Source: Monosporascus cannonballus (taxonomy: Eukaryota > Ascomycota > Sordariomycetes > Xylariales). Taken from it: a DNA stretch of 64,000 nucleotides. Both the position numbers and the translations under genes were made by a program. The stretch covers positions 124,001 through 188,000 of the forward strand of contig QJNS01000112.1 in the NCBI GenBank assembly GCA_004154925.1, in the 5' to 3' direction. How positions within the stretch are numbered: position 1 is the first letter of the stretch; each line of letters begins with the position of its first letter. The notes under the pieces were generated by a model. That model was given only the letters and a program-made list of their open reading frames with translations. It had not been told where the DNA came from and made no database searches. Below, one piece after another: positions 26,190 through 36,406 of the stretch.

Positions 26190-27242
26190 TCTGCCCAAGT
26201 AAGCCCCCCCGAGTCGTATGCGTGGTATCAAAGATAGACTACTTCAACAGTAGTCCACGAGACTCTTCACTTCACCAGCAGTATATGATTGCCCTCGATA
26301 TTTTATCAGGAAGGATTTCCCTCTTATTATTCATAAGCTGTCTCGCCCGTGAGCCTAGGACTAGAATTCTCTTCTCCACATTCATTTTGATCCCCCTCTT
26401 CTTCTTCCTGGTACTCGGTGTTTTTAGTTAGTACAAGAAAGGGAAGCCCCACATCGACCCAATAAGTTACGGCTAGCTCTGCATCAGCCCCCTCGGCAAG
26501 TGACAATGGTAAGCGGTGATCCCTTATGCACCTGTTGCTGTTAATCGTCTCTTCTATACATATTGAAATGTCGGGATTGACGCTCTCCTCAGGGACATGT
26601 ACCTTTTCCCGTGGGTCTCAGGCATAGTGCTAGTGAGCTGACTTCTAGCAGGGCGCCTTGCAAGAACGAAACTTAGCCCGGATAGGATGGCTCCTAAACA
26701 AGTTGGTCCATTCGCGCGCTCGTAGAAACCAAAGCGCCTAGCCCACAACTGTGTCCCGGTATCTCACGCCCCTTTCTCTCATAGCATACGAGTAACAAAC
26801 CCCGTCTTGGAAGGCCGGTCCCACGGAGTCGACTACCACAACACGACTACCGGACGACTGGTCGCGAGTACCCATATACCATGAGCAGGTGGTGGTACAT
26901 CCGGTAAGCCCTGCTCGGGGCGGCATGCAGAAGGATACTACTTGAATCAAAAATCAAGCACTCGCACCCATGTTGGTTTCTCGCCCCCCTAGCGTCGAGT
27001 TTCGTCGTGAGCGCTTCCGCCGCTATGATGTCCGCCATTTGAGGAGGTAGAGCGCATATTCTCGCGGTACCCCCCATGTCAGGTTCTGGAATCAGTGATT
27101 CTGCTCTTCTTGGCACGTCTCGGGAGTTCATGCGCGCGACATCCACTCTAATTTTCTAGAGAGGCCATTACCGATCAGATGGTTCACGCCGAGACGGGAA
27201 GGTCTTGAGAGAGCCTGTAAGCGAATTAAGGAGCTTCAATAG
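26190..27242. other. intergenic region before the ankyrin gene
   Basis: Presumed promoter of the aldehyde dehydrogenase on the left and unresolved 5' end of the ankyrin gene on the right. No other coding or RNA signal found. Confidence 0.4.
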
Positions 27243-28917
27243 CTCACTTGCGTACCCGAGCTGGTGCTGGAGGCATGCGCCTCCTTCTCCTCCTTGTCTC
27301 CTGAGGCCTCACGAATACGACGTGGCGCTTGTGGTGAGTCTCGGAAAGACGGAGATTTGGCGAGGTGTGGTTGTTCGTCCTGCTGCTGGAGATATTGCCG
27401 CCAGGCACATTGCCGGTGGAAAAACTCTTGATCATCCCGTCCCTTCTACACCTCTCCGCCGAATATCGAAAAGGAAACGAGTGGGAGGAGGCGGGGCGCA
27501 TCCTACACGTGGCATGTATCAAATACTGGCGATCAGAACGGCTAGAAGGTCGAGAGCTTGTCGATGTACTACGGAAGCAAAGCATCAGCTTCGAGGGCGG
27601 CCTAATCGCTCTTGGTGAGCACTACCGTTGGGCGCTCTTACCATCGAGTGAAGACAGAAGGCTGTTTGCGTACCAGGGTGTTGCCAAGATGCTGTCCATA
27701 TTCGGGTCTGGGGTTGGCGACGTTCAAAGCGCCCTTTAAGAGGTATTAAGATACCACATCTCTCGCGCCTCTGGAGAATGACGAGGTCACTTCATTCTCT
27801 ATATTTCAGACTCCTGGCTCTCTCACGCAGATCGAGCCCGTTTTACGGGAGTGGATCGAAGAATCAGATCGGCTGACGGACGATCCAGAGTATGTCGAAG
27901 ATGAAGTCTTCGGACATATTGCCGATGAGAATTCTATGGAGGGGTTTGACGAGTGCAACGGCCACCAGAACGGTGATCTTGAGCAAGGGTCCATAGAGCG
28001 ATCTATCCCTCGTGGGCCAGTAGGTGCAGAGATACCAAGCGGACCTCGAGGTGAATCTAATGAGCCAGGCCCATCTGGTGAGCTAGCTATGGAGCGGGAC
28101 GGGGTGCCGCTTACGGACGGCCCTTCACTTGGCAGCTCGGCTGAAAGCCAGCGTGTCGGCTTGGGAACAGCGACTCCAAATAACCCGGGTAATCCGAGCC
28201 CTTCTTCATAATGAACGGACGGACGGACTCCTGAAGGACCTCAATGGCCAGACGGCGTTCCATATCGTCGTGTCCGACGGGAGCGGTGCCAGGGAGCTGC
28301 CGGCTCTCATGAAGTATTTCCTTGCTCTCCGACGATTCAGCCCCAATACGCCGGACTCTGAGTGCCGCACAGCTCTCCACCTAGCCACGAGCCTACACCT
28401 TGACAGGGAGCCAGGCCGGCGCGTCATCATGGGCACAAAGACCCTACTGAAAGATAGCAGGCTCGACCTCACGAGACTAGACAACAAGAAACAGACGCCC
28501 ATCTACGCAGCCGTGACCGCCGACTTCACAGCGGCTGTGAAGCTACTGGACGACGGGAGGGTAGGTCTCAACGCGCAGGAGGACATGGGCGACACGGCGC
28601 TCCACAAGGCCGTGGCGCTTGGCCGCAAGGAGATCGTTCAGCTGCTGCTCCACGACCCGAAGCCGAACCGGCGAGTTGTCAACGGCAGCGGTGAGACGGC
28701 GCTGATGATTGCGCGGAGGATCGAGGTTGGGGTTGCGGAGTTATCGTGCTTATTCAGAGTGTTAGGCCGTCTGACCGAGCTGGTTCTAGGCCCGGGGAGG
28801 AGTTGGACGGGGAGGTTTCGTCTGGTGAGTTGGTGGATTTGGGGGGGGGGTCCGTCGGGGGATGAGTTTGAATTGTCTGCTCCGGAGTCGGAGTCGGCTT
28901 CAGAGGAATGTGAATAA
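27243..28917 (+). CDS. ankyrin-repeat protein, 5' end unresolved
   Basis: My model is exons 27243-27333, 27405-27721, 27810-28077 and 28136-28917, 486 codons in one frame. The first and last introns have clear GTGAG donors; the middle donor (GTTCAA) is weak. No convincing start codon was found, so an upstream exon is probably missing or the gene is decayed. The last exon has three to four degenerate ankyrin repeats: GQTAFHIVV, CRTALHLATS, KQTPIYAAV, GDTALHKAVALGRKEIVQLL and GETALMIARR. The middle has a Gly/Pro/Glu-rich linker. N-terminal part is helical with no known domain. Ankyrin repeats bind proteins; no enzyme domain is present, and function is unknown. Confidence 0.6.
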
Positions 28918-29973
28918 ACTGATGCGGTTGCCTCCGGGGTGGAAAGGACGACCATAGAGGACTAGACGTGTGGCAGTTGTCGCCAGGAGGTCGTGGTTAA
29001 TGAGTGGGCTAGGGCGATTCGATAATTACCCGATTTATGACGGAAGCGACGAGACCTGACCGACTTGTGTCAGCAAGCCACCTCCCACCCAATGTATAGG
29101 AGGTCCTGCTAAGCACGGTCGAGCATGACTCCGTCTTCTAGGTAAAACTCACATTTGTCGGCGAGTGTTGCCTTCTCAGGAAGGGAAGACTCAGAGGTCG
29201 GTGGGGCGGCCTCGGGTCATCTGAATAGTAGCTCATTATGACCTAGATAGAGTAGTCTTCTTCGGAGCCTGGTTCCTCGCCAAAGAGGCGCCTGGGAGTG
29301 AAATTGGCTCACTCCCCTCTTCAGCTCGTCCCTGTCCGGTGTATAGATTGCACCCCCCCCCCCCCCCGCCCCCTTTTGCGTTATACCCGTTTTAGTATTG
29401 TCGAACCCGGCTGCCGATCACTGCGGCGAGAATCTAGTAGCAAGCTCTAAATTGTGGGAGATTGGATACTTGCCTAGTCCTCGTACGAGCAACCTTGCTA
29501 GATATCCCGCCCCTTACAAGCCCCGAAATCGAGCATTCTCCGGGGGTTACTCGGGGATGACATGCAAGAGGGCAGTGCTCTGCTACTCGAATTATTATCT
29601 ATCACCGGAGGCATCAATCCACCGCCCTATAATTAGCTAATTGAGATTAAGTTTCTGTGGCTCGCTCGCCATCTAACAGAGGGAGACCAGAACAGTGCGG
29701 TTGGATGATTGTCGACTGGTCCCAATAACGACTCTCTGTGATGTGTTCGAATTGATATATTCGACGCGTAGAGATTATGTTTAAGAAAGGGATATTAATT
29801 ATCAATTAGTTAGTGTATTAGTTCTATAGTCATGGTCCACACCAGATGCAGCCCGGCCTTCGTTCACGGCCAGCCAAAACAGCGGCGATAGCGTCGCATT
29901 AACCCAGCCGATCCCTAAGGCGTGGCTCGTTTAGGCTACGGTTTCGGGGGGGTGGTCTGATGACAATTGGCTA
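28918..29973. other. intergenic region with a 15-base C run
   Basis: Lies between convergent ends of the ankyrin and aspartic-protease-like genes. It contains an uninterrupted run of 15 C at 29353-29367. No gene, tRNA or element boundary recognised. Confidence 0.45.
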
Positions 29974-31695
29974 TCAACTCGAAGGCGTTACCTGTTTCTC
30001 ACTACCCTGCGCTGCCGCTGCTTTCTCCGGGTCGGCGGGCGTTGGGGGCTGGGGCGGTATCGCTGGAGGCTGTTCCGTTTCGGCCACCGCCTGTGCCGCC
30101 GCCGCCGCCTTCTCCGGATCAGCGGACGCTTGGGGGGGCCGAGGCGGCAATGCCGGAGGCTGCTCAGCTTCGGTCACGGCCTGAGACTTCCCGTCGTCCA
30201 CGGAGGTGTCAGCAGACTGTTGCCGGCGACGTGCAAGAGCTAATATCCCCAAGATGATTCCCAGTGCCACTACGCTGCCCCCGAAGATACAACCAACCAC
30301 TACGCCGACTAGTGGGCCACCCGACAAACCTCCATCGTATAGTGTACCGGAGCGATAGCGGCCCGTAGAGCCCGAGCCCTCAGAGTCGTCGGAGCAGTAA
30401 TCATATTTCTTATTGCACGCCTTAGTCGATTCGGGGATATCAGCTCCGTAGCTAGGAAAAGGCACCACATCATCCCGGTCGGCGCCAAACTTAGCCCTCG
30501 CGAGCGCCATCTCCCTGTTAGCGAGATCGAACACGGCATACATCCGCTTCAGCATAGGTGCGCCTAAGCTCCACGCGCGACGCTCCTCAAACAGAGATGA
30601 CCTAATAGAAGAAGTGTTCTGCACGCCGAAGGTGCACCACCGCGTCTCTGTCTCCGTATCCCAGTCCCACGAAGAGGGAACGGCTCCATCCCCGTCCAGT
30701 ACGAGGTCGCTGACCGGCACGTCAATAACCGGTCCGTCGGCGCCGTACAGCTGGAGCGCCAGACGCGCCGTCGAGTTCGAAGCCGCGTTGCAGGGGATCG
30801 TGGCAACCCTGAATTCCCTGTTGTACGTGACGCCAGCCAGATCCCAAATCGGCTGCGCGAGGAAATGCGGAAGGTTCGTGACGGAGAAATTCGGATCGAT
30901 CCCGACGATAACTTCTTCCACGGCGGTTTGGTTCTGGACCAAAGGCTGCATGGCACCGCCCGCTGTCAGAGTAAAGTTCACGGAAGCGAGGTTCACGTTA
31001 AAAGTCTGACTGGAGAAGTAGACCCCGTCCGGAAACGTCGCCATGCCGACGGGAAACCGCACGAGGGGCGGCTCGAAGGCGGCCCTGTCGACCGCGCCGA
31101 AGAGCACGTTGCCGGATTCCGCGGACGAGTCGTCGAGCCACAGGCTGTAGGCAGTCGAGTTGACCAGCCCCTCGGCCAGCATGCGGTCCGGGAAGTTCGG
31201 CACGCCCGAGGAACTGCGGTTGAATCCCAGGGCCAGCATGCCCAGCCGGGCGCTGGTCTGGTGGGCGAGGCCCATGGTCAGGTTCGGGACCGCGGCGCCG
31301 CCCACCCACAGCGTCTCGCGGATGCGGTCGCCGTACGTGCTTTGGCCATCCGTGTACTGCACGGTGAAGCTGTCCCGGCCGGGACGCACGAACGTCGACG
31401 AGTTTCCCGGCCAGAAGGCGCCGTACTTCTGGTAGAACCAGTCATTCGCATCCGGGACCCAGGACTCGTCGGCGGAGAGCGTCAGCGCCAGCGAGATGTT
31501 CTGCGGCGGCGTGCCGACCGATGCGTCGACTACGTAGGTGAATTCCGCCCCGTACAACTCGACGGCAGGGGGCGTCCGACGCCGAGCGGATCCGTCGGCG
31601 GCGCCGTCGCCGTGCTGGCGCGAAAACGGCAGGCGGACCTGGGCCGATGCTGTGGCGACCAGGACCGCCGCCAGGAAAGGAGCGGACGACTTCAT
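29974..31695 (-). CDS. membrane-anchored aspartic-protease-like protein, predicted inactive
   Basis: Intronless, 573 residues. ATG at 31695 is chosen because it opens a clean signal peptide of about 18 residues (cleavage after ATASA); the frame extends further upstream without such a signal. The body keeps the pepsin A1 layout: YVVDASVGTPPQN, a strand ending SWVPD, several N-glycosylation sites, GNVLFGAVD and the C-terminal APMLKRMYAVFDL. The first catalytic triad, normally D-T-G, is replaced: the aspartate position is Thr72 in LTLSADESW. At the second site Asp267 remains but DSGT has become DPNF. A membrane span lies at about 458-491, followed by a cytoplasmic Pro/Ala-rich tail containing an internal duplication. 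It is probably a cell-surface or secretory-membrane pseudoprotease; a role in binding is a guess. Confidence 0.85.
   Translation of the reverse strand: MKSSAPFLAAVLVATASAQVRLPFSRQHGDGAADGSARRRTPPAVELYGAEFTYVVDASVGTPPQNISLALTLSADESWVPDANDWFYQKYGAFWPGNSSTFVRPGRDSFTVQYTDGQSTYGDRIRETLWVGGAAVPNLTMGLAHQTSARLGMLALGFNRSSSGVPNFPDRMLAEGLVNSTAYSLWLDDSSAESGNVLFGAVDRAAFEPPLVRFPVGMATFPDGVYFSSQTFNVNLASVNFTLTAGGAMQPLVQNQTAVEEVIVGIDPNFSVTNLPHFLAQPIWDLAGVTYNREFRVATIPCNAASNSTARLALQLYGADGPVIDVPVSDLVLDGDGAVPSSWDWDTETETRWCTFGVQNTSSIRSSLFEERRAWSLGAPMLKRMYAVFDLANREMALARAKFGADRDDVVPFPSYGADIPESTKACNKKYDYCSDDSEGSGSTGRYRSGTLYDGGLSGGPLVGVVVGCIFGGSVVALGIILGILALARRRQQSADTSVDDGKSQAVTEAEQPPALPPRPPQASADPEKAAAAAQAVAETEQPPAIPPQPPTPADPEKAAAAQGSEKQVTPSS
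30021..30183 (-). repeat. diverged direct duplication in the protease-like tail
   Basis: Copies 30021-30093 and 30108-30183 encode two versions of an (A/V)xExEQPPA(L/I)PP...PADPEKAAAA unit in the cytoplasmic tail. The copies differ by point changes and a codon, so the duplication is not recent. Confidence 0.8.
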
Positions 31696-32297
31696 CGCGG
31701 GGGTTAGAAGTCGGGCTGAAGAGAGTGGCTGCGACTTGTAGGTAGTCGCGTTGAGACGTAAGAGGCAGACGATCGACACGAAGACGCTGCGGCAAGTTGT
31801 ATTGAGATCAGGCAGCAAGATTGCGCGAAACTTTCGGACAGGGGGCAACCCCTGGCAAAGGGGAGAGGCGTTAGGCTTTATCGAGGTAGGCAGCATTACT
31901 TTCCAAGATTGAGGTTTCGCGACCACGGAAGGATCCGAATGCTTGTCATCAAGCTCAATTGGGCGTAAAGATTCTTAAGATTCGAGAAATCAAAGGCGTC
32001 CAAAAAATGTCAATGCTGGTAGTCCACCTGCGTGCAAATGTAGTCTTCGGATTCGAAGGCATTGAAAACATTGAAAGGCGAATTGATTCGACGTAGAACC
32101 TGTAAGATGCGGTTGGACTCGCATGTCAAAGATGTATTGGGATTCTTCGTCTAAATCAGCACGAGCTCCCCGTCTACAAATGCGAAAGACCCCGTTCTCT
32201 AATTTCAAGGAGGCTTCTAAATCTCCTCCCTCGTAATATAGATCCCAAAAGCCAATATCTGCTCAAACTCGAGGAGTCGGCGAGAGACACCCTCCGT

Positions 32298-34606
32298 CTA
32301 AGTCTCCCTAATCTTGATGTCGGAGAAGTCAGCCGGGTCCAAGACCGGCTCCCACTCCCCAAACGAATAAATGCCAAACATGGCGCCGCAGAACGCGCCG
32401 CCGACCGAGGGCGTGACAGTTAACGTCTGCGCCGCGACATCGAAGCTCCGCTCCTCGCCGCCGAACGCCACCTTGAGCCTGTAGCTCGCGGGATGCGCCT
32501 CCACGCTCAGGGCTGCCGTCTCGGCGGCGTCCGCGGCCGCGGCCCCGTGGGATGACACCTGCCTGTCGTTCAGCAACATCAATCATTTACATGTCGAGGG
32601 TTCTGCATCTTGGATAAGTGAATAAAAAAAAGTAGGTGAGTAAATACCTTGAAATCGCCGGCCTTGCCGGTCGGCTCCCGGAAGACGACAGTCTTGCGAT
32701 GCGCGCCGTTGTCATCCGCCGCTGCTAGCCGGATGCCGATGGAGGCGAACGAGCATTGATTCCACCACAGCACGATGCCGGCCTCGTAGCCGGGCTTCCT
32801 GGGGTGGAACTGCAGCTTCGCGCTGAAGGTCTCAGTGTACGACGACTGCTTCCTCAAGAGCATCGCCGGCGCCTCGGGGCTCCAGAGGTTGTAGCAGTTC
32901 CCGTATAGGCGGAGATGATCCGGCCGTTCTACGAGGGTGTAGCTCTGCTTCAAGGGGGTGTCTGGGAGATACGTCAGTGCTGTCCCAAGTGAGGGAGGGG
33001 TGTGAAGGGGAGGCTCCGAGGTTGAAAATGCAGGCGACCGTACTCTTCTGGTACCAGCCCAGTTCTAGTTCCGGTTTGTCCAGTGCGGCCTGCCATGTGA
33101 CGTCCCCGGGTTTCCTCTGTGCTAGGAGCTGCTTCACAGCGGTCCGCCCCTGGGTGCGCAGCGTGACGTTCTTTCCATCATTGAACACCGGCCAATCATC
33201 GACCCAGTCCACCTTCACGAGGAAAGTCTCGCGTCCTGTTCTTGTTAGTCTTCGGTAAACACAGGTCGGACATAGACAATCACGCTCTAACCTAGTTGCG
33301 GCTCCAGATACTTCCCGTCAACCTTCGCCGGTCGCACACCCAGGAACACCGACCACCACCTGCCCTTTTCGTCCTCGAAGATATCCGCGTGGCCCGTCCG
33401 TTGGACCTCCTCGTCGGGCCCATTATACCAGAGGGGCTTGCCCTGTGATTCCCACTGCAACATATCGGAGTCAGTGGTCCTTCGTCACCTACACTAGTCA
33501 AACGACGACAGCACCGGCTGCATATCGCCAGAAGCGAAATCCGCCAACCTCTTACAAAGACCCACGAGCAACAGCACAAAGTATATAGAAAGGGTGGGTG
33601 GCAGATCTCCAAATCCGACACAGAAAATTCCACTCACGGGTCCGTAAGGCCCCTCGGTGCTGCGGAAGACCCACTCCTGGTGGCCGGCCTCGGTGCCGCC
33701 TTCGGCCGTAAATAAGTAATAATAACGGCCGTGGCGCAGGATGTGCGAACCCTCGGCAACGCCGTGGGGCGAGGCTCGGATGACGCGGGGCGGCGTCAGC
33801 GTGCGGCCCGTCGCGAGGTCGATTTCAGAAACGTGGATGACGAAGTCCTTGAGCTTTGAGTCGGCGGGACGGTCCGCGAGCCGCGCCGTCGTGCTCAGGT
33901 ACACCTTGCCGTCGTTATCCCAGAAGAGCTAGAAAACCGTGGCACACATGTAAGCATTGTACGGTAATACCAAGTTCTAGGCAGTGGGAGGTGAGCATGG
34001 GGAGGAAAAATGGGACGGACGAACGTACGTACGTCTTGGTCGAAGCCAGGGTTGTCGAAGTACACGGGGTCGGACCACGCATTTTCGTCCCAGATGTTGT
34101 CCGTGTAGACGTAGAAGCCGCGCGGGAAGATACGCTCCTTTCACGAGTTTTCCATCAGCCGCCCGTCTGTTTTCATACCCCGCGCATGCCATGCCATGTC
34201 ATGTCATTTCTACACATGAGGGCCGGCTCGGCTAAGAGCAGCCATATGGTGTCCTCGTCAGACCTACATCAGTAGACGGTCGGTACCTCTGGTAGAGGCC
34301 GTTAGCGAGGTACCAGCGCTTCTCCCGCGGCCGGTACCGCAGGGTGCTGGCCCAGCTGCCGGCACCGGGCTCGACGGTCCTCATCTCGATCTGGCTCCGG
34401 CGAGTGAGGGCGTGGCCGATGAGCCGCCAGTTGACCAGGTCCGTCGACGCGTATATGGCACAGCCGGGAAAGTACTCGAACGTCGACGTGCTGAGGAAGT
34501 ACGTCGTCGGCGCCGTCTCCGTGGCCGGCACCACGCACGCCGTCGGGTCCGGGTTGAAGCCCCGGATCACGGGGTTCTGGAAGGTGGTGATTTCTTCCTC
34601 GGCCAT
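32298..34606 (-). CDS. glycoside hydrolase family 43 (beta-xylosidase/arabinofuranosidase type)
   Basis: Seven exons read leftwards: 34268-34606, 34033-34137, 33638-33928, 33292-33454, 33044-33235, 32648-32961 and 32298-32558, giving 554 residues with every junction restoring family sequence. The GH43 catalytic set is visible: Asp20 in FNPDP (base), Asp146 in NPGFDQD (pKa modulator) and Glu207 in VAEGSHIL (acid). The C-terminal beta-sandwich begins around ELELGWYQKNTP. Length fits fungal two-domain GH43 beta-xylosidases. No signal peptide is seen at MAEEEITTF, so the enzyme is probably intracellular and acts on imported short xylo- or arabino-oligosaccharides; this is inferred. Sugar specificity cannot be read. 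Introns range from 56 to 183 bp. Confidence 0.9.
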
Positions 34607-35446
34607 AGTCGCGCGCTTCTCGGATGAGTTTTACAGGGAGGGGGTGAGAAAGAAGCGGGCTGGGTAAAAGATACCGGTTACCGTAATATAAAGAGCAAAT
34701 GTATTACATCGTAGATATCCCGCCCTTCTTAAACGACTACGTATGTTTCACGGGCATGAGTTCCCGGCCGACCGTTACCGCAAAGTGGGTGCTGCGGGCG
34801 GAGTACCCGGGACCTCATCACCATCGCTAACTCATCGAATTGGCGCTTTCGGGGGTGGGATTTCCCATCAATCACCGACCGAGAAACCACCAGCCAAGAG
34901 AGACGATGCCTTCTACCAGATTTCAGAGGCGCGCGCGATAGAAATCGAAGGTCATCCTCTAAATGACACACTTAGGATGTCAGCTTTTGAAGGCATCGTC
35001 AATTGGTTCTTTCAAATTCGCGTTCCCTCAAGCTGTTGTCGCGGTGACTAATGCCAGCCCCTGGGCTGCGAACGCCCACGGATCCTTCCTGCGCTTCCGC
35101 TCATTTCCCGCGGCTATCCGACTGGGCCATACCGGTGCCATCACATCCTGAAGAAGTAGTCTCTCAAATCCCGATCCCCACAAGTCGTAGACGGTTACCT
35201 TACTGGGTCGCACTGGAAGGGCTGCTAGGCTGTTAGTTGGGCCTGACAGCTTGGGCAGCATTTACTGACGCAGCATCTCATCCACCGTCTAAGTATGTCG
35301 AACGTGAGTACCCCCCGGCCACAATATCTCTGCATTACGGACGGCCCGTGGACGACTTGTGACGTTCGGGAAGTTGTAACCCCATTTGAACGTCGATCTC
35401 GCCGAATCAATCTGGACCCCGGAATGGGTTTCTTTCGATCGAGAAC
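34607..35446. other. intergenic region between GH43 and NAA38
   Basis: Holds the GH43 promoter and the 3' flank of NAA38. A minus-strand frame at 35028-35261 looks mildly protein-like but matches nothing I know and has no supporting splice signals. Confidence 0.4.
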
Positions 35447-35856
35447 CTATCGGCTCTTAAGCTGGCTGACGAACTCTTCCACTTCCATCCTGACGATGTA
35501 TCTCCCGGGGATGACGATTAGTCCGAGGTATCGCGAAGTCATGTTCATCTTTACCGTATCGTCCCCCGAGTGAGCCGCCGCTGCTGCCGCTTCGCCAACC
35601 TTATCCGTCGATGGTGGACGATACTCGTGTGTCATGGCGAGGATGACATTGCTCTTCTGCAAATAGTTCCCGGGTCAGTCTCGCAAGATGCACAATATCG
35701 CAGTGACGTCGAGAGTAGGGGATCTAGACGGACAGGATCGGTGCATTTGAATGTTCCTACAAAGATGCGCGAGTCCGTAGTATGAACTCGCAGCGTCTTG
35801 TTGATCAAGCTGTGGAGGAAGGCCTCCGCCTCAGCCTTTTCTCGAGCGGGATCCAT
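35447..35856 (-). CDS. naa38: N-alpha-acetyltransferase auxiliary subunit Naa38 (LSMD1)
   Basis: Two short exons, 35734-35856 and 35447-35656, join in phase 0 across a 77-bp intron to 110 residues. The product is a single LSM fold: SLINKTLRVHTTDSRIFVGT and FKCTDPKSNVIL form the Sm1 half, and RYLGLIVIPGRYIVRMEVEE the Sm2 half. Naa38 is the small subunit of the NatC complex, which acetylates N-terminal Met before hydrophobic residues on ribosome-bound chains. The donor (GTCCGT) is weak but the joined protein reads through the conserved KCTDPxxNVIL segment without gap. It is divergent from the Rad2 gene, with about 550 bp between the two starts. Confidence 0.9.
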
Positions 35857-36406
35857 GTTCTAAACATACGCGTATGGTCGGTCGATTGCATAAATTCAAT
35901 GAGATATATCGTTGATGGGAATAGTCAATCGCCATCTTCCACCAACAAAGTCGACGATTGGGAAGGCAGTATGTAGCAATTGGTGGGGGTTTTACGCAGC
36001 TTATCGATAGCCGTAATCACTTAAGAACTTAACGTTAGGTACGCAGGTGACCCCTGGAGCTCTTTAATAAACGCGAATCCCAGCGCGCCCGCCACTCAAG
36101 TTAGCGCCGAGTCATCGTCATCTCAGCGGGGAATGATATTACTCTAGGCAGGATTCCCCTTGGCGGCGTTGTCTCTCTCACATTCCCTTCATCAAGGGAG
36201 ATGCCCGTATGGTGACCTCGTCTCCCATCTTACTCGGAGTATAGGCGGCGAACCCGATTCCAAAACCCGAGGGCCTTCCTGGCTCATTTAATCATGACCG
36301 GTGGATAAGGCCTAGTTCCCTTGAGCGCTTCATAGCGGATCATAACCACTCCGTATATACCTGCCCTACCTAATACTCTGTCTGGTCTTGGAGTGCCCTT
36401 GTCATC
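35857..36406. promoter_or_regulatory. divergent promoter region of naa38 and rad2
   Basis: A 550-bp non-coding gap separates two genes transcribed away from each other, so both promoters must lie here. I see no diagnostic element. Confidence 0.5.

Noticed and set aside
29353..29367. Poly-C run as a possible telomere-like or structural element
   Set aside because: A simple homopolymer with no repeat unit or G-tract pattern; likely slippage or an assembly-sensitive site.
30865..31707. 280-codon open frame opposite the aspartic-protease-like gene
   Set aside because: Arg/Gly/Val-rich shadow of a GC-rich coding strand; the opposite strand has signal peptide, fold motifs and membrane anchor.
21723..34606. 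Carbohydrate-utilisation or secondary-metabolite cluster (SDR, ALDH, GH43)
   Set aside because: The enzymes are interleaved with unrelated ankyrin, HTH and pseudoprotease genes. No transporter, regulator or backbone enzyme is present. Co-location is most likely chance.
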